DNA from: Planctomycetaceae bacterium
GTDB lineage: Bacteria > Planctomycetota > Phycisphaerae > UBA1845 > UTPLA1
DNA: 64,000 nucleotides
Assembly (NCBI GenBank): GCA_011525745.1
Contig: WYBU01000122.1
Location: forward strand, 1-64,000
Direction of reading: 5' to 3'
The notes under the pieces are model-generated. The model had not been told where the DNA came from, made no database searches, and saw nothing but the letters and a program-made list of their open reading frames with translations. Made by a program: the position numbers and the translations under genes. Below, in pieces: positions 52,177 to 60,660 of this stretch; the first letter of the stretch is position 1; each line of letters starts with the position of its first letter.

Positions 52177-52267
52177 AGGAAGTCGCCGCGCGGAGGAGAC
52201 ATGCCGTGCGCACGACAACCGGCGCGCGCCGCGCTTCGCGGAGAAGCGCGACCGCCTTCCGTTGAAT

Positions 52268-53350
52268 TCAAAACGCCCCCAGCAGCAACTGAACGAACGG
52301 ACCCAGGTCCGCGTCGTCCACCACGCCGCTGCCGTCGGGATCGACGCAGGCGCAGTCGGCCCCCCCGCTGTAGAGACATGCCACAAACCCCTGCACATCG
52401 TCGCCGTCGACCGTGCCGCTGTCATTGAAGTCTCCCGGCACGCGCTGCGGCCCGCCGGCCGACAGGTCGATGTCCGATGTGACGTGGACCGTAATGCTCG
52501 CAATCGTCAGATTAATCAACAGATTGCCGCCGCAGATCGGCTCGGTGACGGGAATCGACGGGAGCACCTGCGGATCGGGTGACGTCTGCGTGTCGTCGAT
52601 CGCTATCTGCGACGAAATCGCGGCCGAAGTGCCGCCGACCGTCACCGTGCCCGTCAATACGACCGGCGCCAGTTGCGGATCGGCCGGCAGCGGATCGCCG
52701 TTGAGTTCGGCCTCCACCACGACGACCAACGTTACGGGCACTGAAAAATCGTACGTATCGGGGCCGGTCTGCGTCAGTGCGCCGACCGCCGGACCGCTTT
52801 CCTGCGCGGCATATGCGGCCGTAACGAGCGCGTTCACCGGAATGGGAATCGTTGCGCCGGGAATGATGCACGTCGGCTGGACCGTTCGGAAGAGTCCGTA
52901 GGTGATGCTGAACGTCCCTCCGATCGTCAGGTTCGATCCGTTCAGCAAGTCGAACGCCAGCCCCGAAACGGCTGCCGTTTCGAGTGCCGGCTCCAGACGC
53001 AGGCAGAATCGGCCGGCAGGATGAAATGGGGCGCTGCCGGTCGATCCCGAAGCCGACAATCCGCCGGACGTAATGGGCACAGGCGTGTTGGCCGAAGGAT
53101 CGCCGCCAACCAAACCGGGAATGGTGCGTGTGCCGCTTGGATTCGTCGCCGCGTCCCAGTTGCCGATGATGTGGCTGGAGTTCGTAGGGACGGTTTGCAA
53201 CGGCGCGTTAACCGAGATGCTGAAATCGACCGTGGATGCGCCGGAGTCGATCGTGACGTCAAACGTCTGCCCGTGGGCGGCGGCGACCGCCATGACAAAC
53301 AACAGCACCGGCGCAATGGCCGAAACGACGACGCGATGATACGAATTCAT
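52268..53350 (-). CDS. secreted protein with C-terminal dockerin-like domain
   Basis: A 360-residue protein. The ATG at 53350 has GAGGGGAG directly upstream and opens a signal peptide (VVVSAIAPVLLFVMAVAAAHGQ). The body is beta-rich, with TIDSGASTVDFSISVNAPLQ and many Val/Thr-rich strands. The last about 65 residues have PGDFNDSGTVDGDDVQGFVACLYSGG and VDPDGSGVVDDADLGPFVQLLLG, two EF-hand-like calcium loops as in dockerin-type domains found in many Phycisphaerae secreted proteins. Presumably exported and anchored at the surface. Function of the body unknown. Confidence 0.82.
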   Translation of the reverse strand: MNSYHRVVVSAIAPVLLFVMAVAAAHGQTFDVTIDSGASTVDFSISVNAPLQTVPTNSSHIIGNWDAATNPSGTRTIPGLVGGDPSANTPVPITSGGLSASGSTGSAPFHPAGRFCLRLEPALETAAVSGLAFDLLNGSNLTIGGTFSITYGLFRTVQPTCIIPGATIPIPVNALVTAAYAAQESGPAVGALTQTGPDTYDFSVPVTLVVVVEAELNGDPLPADPQLAPVVLTGTVTVGGTSAAISSQIAIDDTQTSPDPQVLPSIPVTEPICGGNLLINLTIASITVHVTSDIDLSAGGPQRVPGDFNDSGTVDGDDVQGFVACLYSGGADCACVDPDGSGVVDDADLGPFVQLLLGAF

Positions 53351-53485
53351 GCTCCCCTCGCAGATGAGCGTACTGTCGGCCGCGACCGGAGGTATGCCCT
53401 GATTCACGACCGTAACGTTCAGTGTATCGTTCAACGCCAGGCACTTCAATTGTGCCATCCGCGCCGTCGTACGGCGTCCCAGTCA

Positions 53486-54202
53486 CTACTTTCGGCCGAA
53501 GTGCACTTCCAGGATTTCCATCAGCCGCGCCGTCGGTTCCGGCGCCGTCGCTGTCTCCAGGCGTTGTCGCGCAAGCTCGAACGCGGCGGCGGCCCGACCG
53601 ACGCGCCGATCGGGTAGCGCCTGCGATGCCGCACATTCGATCGCTTCGGGCACGCCGTCATCGACGATTCGGTCGACTAGACGCTCCGATCGTGCGCGGT
53701 CCACGGTGAGCGTCTCGCCGATGAGCGAATCAAGACATGTTTCATCGGTGTTGCGCCGCGCCGCAATCAGCGGCAGGATCACCCGCACCATGGGCCGCAA
53801 CGCGCGGTTGCCGGGCAGTTTGAGCCAGGCGCACCGCCGGGCGAGTACGCCATCGGCGCAGCACGCCAGGGCCACACCGCCGCCGCTGGCCTGACCGTCG
53901 ATCAGGCTGACGGTCGGCGACGGGTGATGGGCCAGGGCGTCGAGCACCTCGATCAGCCGACACAGATGCTCGCCGGTGGCGCGGCGGTCGAACAGCTCGG
54001 CCAGGTCCAGGCCGGTGCAGAAATCCGGACCGCGAGCAGCCAGCAGCAGCACGGCGTCGCCGGCGGAGCGGATGGCCCCATTCAACGCGTCAAGCAGCGC
54101 CAGGTTCAGGCAGTTGCGGCGGCCCGGACGGTTGAGTTTCAGCACGCGGATCAGGCGCCCGGCGTGCGTTAAATCCTCTACGATCAACACGTCGTCGGTC
54201 AT
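53486..54202 (-). CDS. enoyl-CoA hydratase/isomerase-family protein
   Basis: A 238-residue crotonase-fold protein: VLKLNRPGRRNCLNLALLDALNGAI, then LLAARGPDFCTGLDLAELF (the oxyanion loop) and DGQASGGGVALACCADGVLA. The second glutamate of classical hydratases (in the ADGVLARR region) is not evident, so isomerase or other crotonase chemistry is possible. ATG 54202 is chosen by homology; the longer open frame upstream is repeat DNA. No beta-oxidation partner is adjacent. Confidence 0.78.
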   Translation of the reverse strand: MTDDVLIVEDLTHAGRLIRVLKLNRPGRRNCLNLALLDALNGAIRSAGDAVLLLAARGPDFCTGLDLAELFDRRATGEHLCRLIEVLDALAHHPSPTVSLIDGQASGGGVALACCADGVLARRCAWLKLPGNRALRPMVRVILPLIAARRNTDETCLDSLIGETLTVDRARSERLVDRIVDDGVPEAIECAASQALPDRRVGRAAAAFELARQRLETATAPEPTARLMEILEVHFGRK

Positions 54203-54347
54203 GCGGCGGGTTTCGACTCCGGCGGGCGCACGGCCCGGAAAAGGCGACACTATCCGCGAAGCGCGGTCATAAGGCAATGGCTGCGGGGGCAGGGCGAAGT
54301 GCGTGAGTCGATTCGCATGAGACCGCAATTCGAGCGCTTCAAGCATG

Positions 54348-54469
54348 TCATTCCCGCGAAGGCGGGAATCCATGCACGCCCACACTCGGACTGGACCCCG
54401 CTGCTGCGGGGGTGACGGTTTGTTTCCGCGGCGATCAACGTGAACCCACCGCGACGCGGTGGACAACCC
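54348..54469. repeat. composite palindromic element, copy 2
   Basis: TTCCCGCGAAGGCGGGAATCC (54351-54371) and CCCACCGCGACGCGGTGG (54445-54462) repeat the two palindromes seen at 308-426, with the same 87-bp offset. It lies in the gap between the enoyl-CoA hydratase gene and the TIGR03790 gene. Confidence 0.75.
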
Positions 54470-54489
54470 GGTCGGTGGGCCACGCGGCG

Positions 54490-56055
54490 TTACGGATTCA
54501 GCAGCGCCGCGATGAAGGCGGGGCGATCAGCGTCGGTGACGAACAGATCGCCGTCGAAGTCGCCGCGCGCGATCTGATCGAGATTCGGATATTGAGCGTT
54601 GTACGCCGCCGCGCCTTGATAGACCATTACGAGAAACGCTTCGACGTCTTCGCCATCCACGCTGCCGTCGCCGTTCATGTCGCCCAACAGCGGATTCGGA
54701 TCGTTCACGATGATCGGCCGCGCCAGCGGATCGCCGATGACAATCTGCTGCCAGCTCAGGCACGGCAGCGACGTGTAGGCGGCCTCTCCCCAGCGCATGC
54801 CGCGCATCAGCAAGTTGGGCATCATGAATTCGTTGTCGGCCACCGAAAACGTAAACGGCTCATGGACGTTGCCGATCGCGAACGTCCCGCCGGCGGCCAC
54901 GAAGTCGGCTACCTGCTCCTGATTGAACAGCGTTCCCAGGCCGTTGAGCGCCCGGCCGTTGTAAGACTCGAACGTATTGAACATCGCGCCGCGGGCGAAG
55001 TTGAAGCAACTGATATAGGTCCCGGCGCCCGGCGGGTTCTCGCCGTGGCCGCCGGCGCTGTGATTCTCGCCGTAGGACGAGTATCCGATCAGCACGCTTG
55101 TTTCCTCGGTGCAGTCGATAAAGTCGAACGTGCCGTCGTAGCGAACGTCCCAGCCGCCGGACTGAAGCACGGCGGTCGCCTCCTCGAAATCGTCGCCCCC
55201 CAGGAAGGGATCGTTCATCGAAAAGAGCGGATCGTCGTCGAAGTCGGCGCCGCCGGAGACGTCGTATTCGTCGAGCAGTACGCGCACGCGGGCGCGATTG
55301 ATCACCAGATTCGAGCCGCGCTGCACCAGCGCCAGTGCGTCGGACAGTACGTTGCCGTCAATGCGGCAGACCAGGTACATGTCTCCGGGCGTCAGACGTA
55401 GCGCGCCGCTCCCGCCCAGGCCCCACGCCACGTTGCTGAGATTAACGAACGTTTTGGCGGTCGTGATGTTGTTTCGCGTAAACGTGTGAATCCCCGCCGT
55501 GCTCTGATGGTAGGGATTGTCGATCATGTTGTCGGACTTGCTGTCCATCGTCCCGCCCGCCTCGCCGGTGTTCAGGTTCTGCCACAGCAGCACCAGTTCG
55601 GCATCGACCGAGGCAAACGTGGCGTCGCCGGCCAGCAACTCGTTCCCGGCGTTGTTGGGCTGATCGCCGACGCTTGGGTTGTCGGTGTCGCGGATGCGAT
55701 GCGGGATGGGCCGGATCAGGACGATGGCGACGATGTCCGACGCGTCCGGATATCCCGGCGCGTTAAGAAACGCGCGGATGGGGTCTCGGATTTTCGTGAC
55801 GAAATCCGCATAGCTGAGGTCCGCGGCCAGAAGGCTTCCGTCGTTCAGCGCCAGAACGTTGCCGGCCGGGATGCCGGGGTTCGCGGCCAGATACGCATCC
55901 TTGAGCGTGCCGCCCGTGGCTGACGCGGCGTTATAGACCACCAGCACCTGATCGGGATCGAAGTCGGCGCGAGTCGGCGGCGCAGCGACAAATGCCAATA
56001 ACCCAAGGAACGGCAGATAACGCCGTGACGTCCCTCTCCGCGGCGGATAATTCAC
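54490..56055 (-). CDS. TIGR03790-family exported protein with dockerin-like tail
   Basis: A 521-residue protein: signal peptide (RRYLPFLGLLAFVAAPPTRA), then the TIGR03790 signature region (DQVLVVYNAASATGGTLKDAYLA, IPAGNVLALN, IVAIVLIRPIPHRI, LVCRIDG, VLLDEYDVSGG, SVLIGYSSYGENHSAGGHG), and a dockerin-like end (LLGDMNGDGSVDGEDVEAFLVMVYQ; GDFDGDLFVTDADRPAFI). TIGR03790 proteins are large exported proteins found in planctomycetes and some other bacteria with cell-surface roles; the biochemical function is unknown. GAGGGG lies upstream. It is divergent from the pilT gene. Confidence 0.83.
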   Translation of the reverse strand: MNYPPRRGTSRRYLPFLGLLAFVAAPPTRADFDPDQVLVVYNAASATGGTLKDAYLAANPGIPAGNVLALNDGSLLAADLSYADFVTKIRDPIRAFLNAPGYPDASDIVAIVLIRPIPHRIRDTDNPSVGDQPNNAGNELLAGDATFASVDAELVLLWQNLNTGEAGGTMDSKSDNMIDNPYHQSTAGIHTFTRNNITTAKTFVNLSNVAWGLGGSGALRLTPGDMYLVCRIDGNVLSDALALVQRGSNLVINRARVRVLLDEYDVSGGADFDDDPLFSMNDPFLGGDDFEEATAVLQSGGWDVRYDGTFDFIDCTEETSVLIGYSSYGENHSAGGHGENPPGAGTYISCFNFARGAMFNTFESYNGRALNGLGTLFNQEQVADFVAAGGTFAIGNVHEPFTFSVADNEFMMPNLLMRGMRWGEAAYTSLPCLSWQQIVIGDPLARPIIVNDPNPLLGDMNGDGSVDGEDVEAFLVMVYQGAAAYNAQYPNLDQIARGDFDGDLFVTDADRPAFIAALLNP

Positions 56056-56202
56056 GGGGATTCCCCTCTCTGAAGAATCTTACCCGCCTCCGCGCCGGCG
56101 TTCAACCGAGCGGCCCGTCGTTGCCGCCCGCGCGGCGGCCCGTTAAGATTTGCGCCGTCAGGCGTCCGATCGCACGTTGTCGTCGCGTGAAAGGAAGCCG
56201 CC

Positions 56203-57330
56203 ATGCACATACACGTCGATTCGATCTTTCCGCTGTTGGAAAACATGAAGTCGCATCAGGCGTCGGACCTGCATCTCAAGGCCGGCCTGCCGCCCTACTA
56301 CCGCGTGAACGGCGCGTTGCGCAAGATCGACGCCGACGCCGTCGACGGCGAAGGCATCTTTCAGATGCTGTTGCCGATCATCCCCTCGCGACGTCGCACC
56401 GAGTACGAGCAGCGCGGCGATCTGGATTTCGCGTTTCAGCTTCCCGACGGCGATCGCTTCCGCATCAACGCCTTCCGCTGCTGCGATCAGATGAATGCCG
56501 CCATCCGCCGCGTCAAGGCCGAAATACCCACCTATGAGTCGCTGCACCTCCCCACGATCTACAACGAGTTGATCGAGCGAACGCACGAAGGCCTGATCAT
56601 CGTCTGCGGCGTGACCGGCAGCGGAAAGAGCACCACGCTGGCGGCCATGCTGGAGCACATCAACGCCGAGCGATCGGTCAACATCGTGACGATCGAGGAC
56701 CCCGTCGAATACGTCTTCCGCCCGCACAAGGCGATCATTTCGCAGCGCGAGATCGGCATCGACATTCCCGACTACGCCGAGGGGCTGCGCTACATAGTGC
56801 GCCAGGACCCCAACGTCATCTTCATCGGCGAGATGCGCGATCGGAATACGATGTTGGCAGCCATCCAGGCCGCCGAGACGGGGCACCTGGTGTTCGGCAG
56901 TCTGCACACCGCGGACACGATGCAGGCGTTCGCCCGCATCCTGGAGTTCTTCCCCAAGGCCGAGCACGACTTCATCCGCGGCTCGCTGTCGAACAGTCTG
57001 GTGGCCATTCTCGCCCAACGCCTGCTGCCCGGCGCTCAGCCGGAAGTGCCGCGCGTTCCGGCGACCGAGGTTCTGCTGAACAGCCCCACGGCGCGCGACC
57101 TGGTACGCCAGGGACGCGACGAGGACATTCCCGAGTTGATCTCATCCAGCGAGGGCGAGGGCATGCACAATTTCACGCGCTCGCTGGCCAATCTGGTTCA
57201 GTCCGAGCTGGTGTTCCGCGACACGGCGATGAAGTATGCGCCCAACCGCGACGCCCTGGCCAGCATGTTGCGCGGCATCAAGACCACGGCGCAAACCATG
57301 ATCCATCGCGTGCGCGGCGGCGGGACGTAA
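56203..57330 (+). CDS. pilT: type IV pilus retraction ATPase
   Basis: A 375-residue cytoplasmic secretion ATPase. Near the N-terminus is SDLHLKAGLPPYYRVNG. Walker A is GVTGSGKST (136-144), followed by the Asp/Glu-box IVTIEDPVEYVFRPHKAIISQREIG, Walker B NVIFIGEMRDRNT, and the His-box HLVFGSLHTADT. The C-terminal AIRNLIREGK-type motif of classical PilT is replaced by SPTARDLVRQGRDEDIPELI. It powers pilus retraction or twitching. It lacks pil genes around it; the pseudopilin-like protein at 24.7 kb and the GspE-N-like protein at 37.1 kb are the only related entries in this window. AAAGGAAG lies 6 bases before the ATG. Confidence 0.9.
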   Translation: MHIHVDSIFPLLENMKSHQASDLHLKAGLPPYYRVNGALRKIDADAVDGEGIFQMLLPIIPSRRRTEYEQRGDLDFAFQLPDGDRFRINAFRCCDQMNAAIRRVKAEIPTYESLHLPTIYNELIERTHEGLIIVCGVTGSGKSTTLAAMLEHINAERSVNIVTIEDPVEYVFRPHKAIISQREIGIDIPDYAEGLRYIVRQDPNVIFIGEMRDRNTMLAAIQAAETGHLVFGSLHTADTMQAFARILEFFPKAEHDFIRGSLSNSLVAILAQRLLPGAQPEVPRVPATEVLLNSPTARDLVRQGRDEDIPELISSSEGEGMHNFTRSLANLVQSELVFRDTAMKYAPNRDALASMLRGIKTTAQTMIHRVRGGGT

Positions 57331-57414
57331 CCGCCGATTATTTGACCGTCGTCGTCAGAACCCCGGGCGCAAGCCGCGAGGCCGACGCGGCGATGCGCGA
57401 CTTTCCCGCAAAAG

Positions 57415-57464
57415 CGACGCGCCCGCGCCGGCTTCGACGACTCGAAACCGACGCGGGCGCGTCT
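57415..57464. terminator. bidirectional hairpin terminator
   Basis: GACGCGCCCGCG (57416-57427) pairs perfectly with CGCGGGCGCGTC (57452-57463). Four T follow on the minus strand (GCTTTTGC). It lies between pilT and the convergent gene at 57556 and can serve both, although the T runs are short. Confidence 0.65.
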
Positions 57465-57555
57465 TGCGTGGTTCATCACGGCTCGACTGCGGCGGCGTCA
57501 TCGAGGAGTCGACGCCGCCGCGATTCACCCGCCGAGAAAAGAGATCAAAACTCAA

Positions 57556-57822
57556 TCACGCGGCGACTTCGCGACCCCGGCGCGTCAGCGCCGCGGCGAA
57601 AATCTCCTGTCCCATGTCGTTGCTCAGGGCGCCGGCCCATACCAGGCCCTCGTCCCGCAACTCGATCAGCCACTCGCGCACGCGCATCAGCGCTTCGTCG
57701 TCCGAGTAACCGGAGTGGCGCGCAATCTCGGACGAAAGCTCGAACTCAGTCAGCGGACCCTTGACCAGCCGTCGCAAAATGACCAACTGGTGCTGTCGTG
57801 CATCCTGGAGTGTTTCGATCAT
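57556..57822 (-). CDS. small winged-helix-like protein
   Basis: An 88-residue soluble protein: ETLQDARQHQLVILRRLVKGPLTEFELSSEIARHSGYSDDEALMRVREWLIELRDEGLVWAG is a three-helix plus wing pattern like MarR/PadR DNA-binding domains. The remainder (NDMGQEIFAAALTRRGREVA) is a short beta/helix end. GGGGGGAG stands 5 bases before the ATG at 57822, making this start certain despite a longer open frame. Probably a DNA-binding regulator or an adaptor; no partner is evident. The upstream 316 bases (57823-58138) show no other gene. Confidence 0.55.
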   Translation of the reverse strand: MIETLQDARQHQLVILRRLVKGPLTEFELSSEIARHSGYSDDEALMRVREWLIELRDEGLVWAGALSNDMGQEIFAAALTRRGREVAA

Positions 57823-58162
57823 GTGCTCCCCCCTGACCCATGGTATGCGGCCGTCGATTGCGCGACTGCCGATCAACTCTAGGCCGCCGTCGGCGCGTTG
57901 TCCAATGCGCACCACGGAATATGACGTGTACAGGTTATCGCGCCTGCGATTTCCCACGTTGAATACGATCGGCGGAATCTGCCGAGTTCGATCCCATCCG
58001 TCGTGATCCGACGCCGCCCGGCAATACGTCCGCTCCAGCCCCCCACTTGACCTTTGGTTTGGCCTTGGTACCTTTGAAGGAGTCAGGCAATGCGGATCGC
58101 CCCGCCGAGCGAAAAAGCCCCCCCGGGCGTAACCGCGGATGTTCCCACGTATGGAGCGCCAC

Positions 58163-59587
58163 GTGAGCGACGCCGACAAATCCAAGGCTCGCAAATGGTT
58201 TGAACGCGCCAAGGCCGTCGCCGATACGCGCAATTACGAGTACGCCATCGAGGCCTACATCGGCGGCCTGAAGCTCTGGCCCGACGCGGTCGAAGAGGGA
58301 CACAAGCCGTTGCGCGTCGTCGCCACGGCGCGCAAGATGGCCGGCAAGAAGGGACTGGGCTTTCTCGAATCACGCAAGCACGGAACATCCGGCAAAGACG
58401 CGCTCCAGAACATGCTCAACGCCGAGTTCCTGTGGGCGTACGATCCAGGCAACGTCAGCCACATGGAGGCCTTCATCATCAACGCCGCGCGCGCCGGGGC
58501 GAACGCAGCCGCCGCCTGGATGGCCCCCATCTGCGTCGAGGCGCTGCTACAGGAAAAGAAGGTGCCGGTGGCGCGCTACCAGGCGCTGTGGAACGCGCTC
58601 GATGCGGCCGGCGAGGCGGCTTCCCACCAATCGCAATACGCCGTCGCGCTCGAAGCCTTCAATAACATGACGCGCATTGCCACGCTCTGGCAGCAACAGC
58701 ACAAGTCGGCCGAAGCCGCCAAGGCCGTCGGCGATGCACAAAGCAAGCTGACGATCGTCAAGGGTCGCTTCGACTCCGACAAGGGTTTCACCGAGTCCAT
58801 CCGCGACAAGGCGTCGCAGGACGATCTGCGCGACAAGGACCGCTTGGTACAGGCCGAGGACCGGCTGTCGGACCTGATCGACAAGGCCCGCGCCGAGTAC
58901 GAAGCCGATCGTCAATCGGTCGCCAAGCTCAACGCATACGTCGATCTGCTGACGCGGCGTGAGAGCGAACCCGAGGAAAATCTGGCGATCGACGTCCTCG
59001 AGCAGGCGTACGTCGAGACGAAGAATTACAGCATCAGGGTGCGGGCCGACGACATTCGCATCAAGCAGTTGAACCGCGCGGCGCGCCACATCGTCGCCCG
59101 CGCCAAGGCCGATCCCGAAAACGCCGCCATTCGCGAAGAAGCCCGGCAACATCGCCGCAAGCAGCTCGACTTCGAAATACAGGTCTTCGAGGAGCGCATC
59201 AGGCAATATCCCACCGACCTGCGAGTCCGGTTCGCCCTGGCCGAACGCTACTTCAAAGACCGGCGGCTGGATGACGCCATTCCGCTGTTCCAGCAGGCGC
59301 AGAATGACGGTCGCCATCGCGCCGCGTGCCGGCTGTACCTGGGGCGCTGCTTCTTCGACAAGTCGCTGTTTGCCGAGGCCTGCAACATTCTGAGGAAAGC
59401 GATCGAGGCTCACGAAGGCGGCGGCGACGACACCGGCAAACAGTTGTACTATTGGCTCGGCCGTGCCTTGGAAGCCGACGACCATCTCGAAGAGGCCGGC
59501 GCCGCGTACGGTCAGCTCATACAGTGGGACTACAACTACCTCGACGCCCGCGCCCGCCTGGAGCAGCTTCGAAAGAAGGCCGGCTGA
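58163..59587 (+). CDS. tetratricopeptide-repeat protein
   Basis: A 474-residue cytoplasmic protein with no signal peptide. N-terminal and C-terminal TPRs (RKWFERAKAVADTRNYEYAIEAYIGGLKLWPDA; LDDAIPLFQQAQNDGRHRAACRLYLGRCFFDKSLFAEACNILRKAIEAHEG) flank a long, charged helical middle (about 190-330). TPR proteins are scaffolds. The GTG at 58163 has TGGAG 6 bases upstream and is preferred over the ATGs at 58139 and 58151. Partner unknown. Confidence 0.72.
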   Translation: MSDADKSKARKWFERAKAVADTRNYEYAIEAYIGGLKLWPDAVEEGHKPLRVVATARKMAGKKGLGFLESRKHGTSGKDALQNMLNAEFLWAYDPGNVSHMEAFIINAARAGANAAAAWMAPICVEALLQEKKVPVARYQALWNALDAAGEAASHQSQYAVALEAFNNMTRIATLWQQQHKSAEAAKAVGDAQSKLTIVKGRFDSDKGFTESIRDKASQDDLRDKDRLVQAEDRLSDLIDKARAEYEADRQSVAKLNAYVDLLTRRESEPEENLAIDVLEQAYVETKNYSIRVRADDIRIKQLNRAARHIVARAKADPENAAIREEARQHRRKQLDFEIQVFEERIRQYPTDLRVRFALAERYFKDRRLDDAIPLFQQAQNDGRHRAACRLYLGRCFFDKSLFAEACNILRKAIEAHEGGGDDTGKQLYYWLGRALEADDHLEEAGAAYGQLIQWDYNYLDARARLEQLRKKAG

Positions 59588-59605
59588 GCGCGGTTCGCCC
59601 CGTCG

Positions 59606-60139
59606 CTACGGTGCAGCGTTGCGCGCATCGAGCCGCCGCCCGTGTGCGTCGTACAGGCTCAGATCCACGTTCAGCAACACCTTGGTGGCCCAGACGATCT
59701 GCCCCGTGTGAAACGCGAAGTGCTCGACGACGTGGAAGACCGCCGCGACGACCGTCGTGTCATATCCCTGGATTGAAACCGGCTCGGCCAGACGCGCATC
59801 GGACAGGCCGGAGATGATCCGGCGGGCGTCGCTCACCGTCGATTCCAGATCGGCGACGAGCTGCTCCGTCGGCAGCGGGTGGCGCCGTGCGAATTCGGCC
59901 GGGCGATCACGCTCGAAGGACCGGCCGCCGATGCCGGCGACGATCCACTGCGCGACGTTGCCGCGCAGGTGCAGCAACAGGTTGCCCACGCTGTTGCTGC
60001 GCTCGTTGACTCGGAACCACATTTGCTCGCCGGACAGCAAGCGGGCGCAGCGCAGCGCCTGGCGCAGATGATCGTCGAGCTTGGCGGCGGCGTAGTCGCG
60101 AAAAGTCGAAAGTGCGCCGAAGGACATAAACGACCCCAT
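59606..60139 (-). CDS. DinB-family four-helix-bundle protein
   Basis: A 177-residue protein, helical throughout: LRQALRCARLLSGEQMWFRVNERSNSVGNLLLHLRGNVAQWIVAGIGG is the DinB-like helix pair with the histidine of LLLHL, and AAVFHVVEHFAFHTGQIVWATKVLL carries the second metal-type histidines (H-x3-H near 145-150). The family includes metal-binding enzymes of thiol metabolism and proteins of unknown role. ATG 60139 is chosen by homology. Downstream sits the 49-bp array; the gene may be read from within it. Confidence 0.77.
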   Translation of the reverse strand: MGSFMSFGALSTFRDYAAAKLDDHLRQALRCARLLSGEQMWFRVNERSNSVGNLLLHLRGNVAQWIVAGIGGRSFERDRPAEFARRHPLPTEQLVADLESTVSDARRIISGLSDARLAEPVSIQGYDTTVVAAVFHVVEHFAFHTGQIVWATKVLLNVDLSLYDAHGRRLDARNAAP

Positions 60140-60187
60140 GTGTCGGATGTTCCCGCGTGGCACGTGCTTGCAGCCGTCCGAGCCCGG

Positions 60188-60530
60188 GTAGGGTGGGTTG
60201 TACTCAACCCACCATCGCTCGCGCACGGATGCCCGGGTAGGGTGGGCTGTACTCAACCCACCATTGCTCGCACACGGGCACCCGCGTAGGGTGGGTTGTA
60301 CTCAACCCACCATTGCTCGCACACGGGCACCCGCGTAGGGTGGGTTGTACTCAACCCACCATTGCTCGCACACGGGCACCCGCGTAGGGTGGGTTGTACT
60401 CAACCCACCATTGCTCGCCCACGGACGCCCGCGTAGGGTGGGTTGTACTCAACCCACCATTGCTCGCGCACGGACGCCCGGGTAGGGTGGGTTGTACTCA
60501 ACCCACCATCGCTCGCGCACCGGCGCCCGA
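60188..60530. repeat. 49-bp tandem repeat array with hairpin core
   Basis: Seven units begin at 60188, 60237, 60286, 60335, 60384, 60433 and 60482. Each opens GTAGGGTGGGTTGTACTCAA and continues CCCACCATTGCTC; the hairpin is GTGGGTTG-TACT-CAACCCAC. Unit 2 has a single C in GTGGGCTG. The units differ at only a few bases, so the array is recent. It lies in the gap between the DinB gene and the phosphoglycerate dehydrogenase-like gene. It is not a CRISPR: the whole unit repeats and no variable spacer is present. Confidence 0.9.
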
Positions 60531-60598
60531 AGCCTGACGGCGCGCCGCACGCGCCCGGCGCGTTCGAATGTCGCGGTCGCGGTCTTGGCCGCCCGATC

Positions 60599-60660
60599 CC
60601 GCTCGCTCACGCTTCGCGGCTCGGATCAGCCGCTCGCTGGCGCTGCGCGGCGCGGATCAC
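60599..60660. repeat. 31-bp tandem pair (CCGCTCGCT repeat)
   Basis: Two 31-bp units, 60599-60629 and 60630-60660, share CCGCTCGCT and CG-GATCA with about two-thirds identity. The stop codon of the minus-strand gene at 60657 lies at the end of the second unit. Confidence 0.65.

Noticed and set aside
60188-60530. CRISPR-like array
   Set aside because: The full 49-bp unit repeats with no variable spacers, and no cas gene is near.
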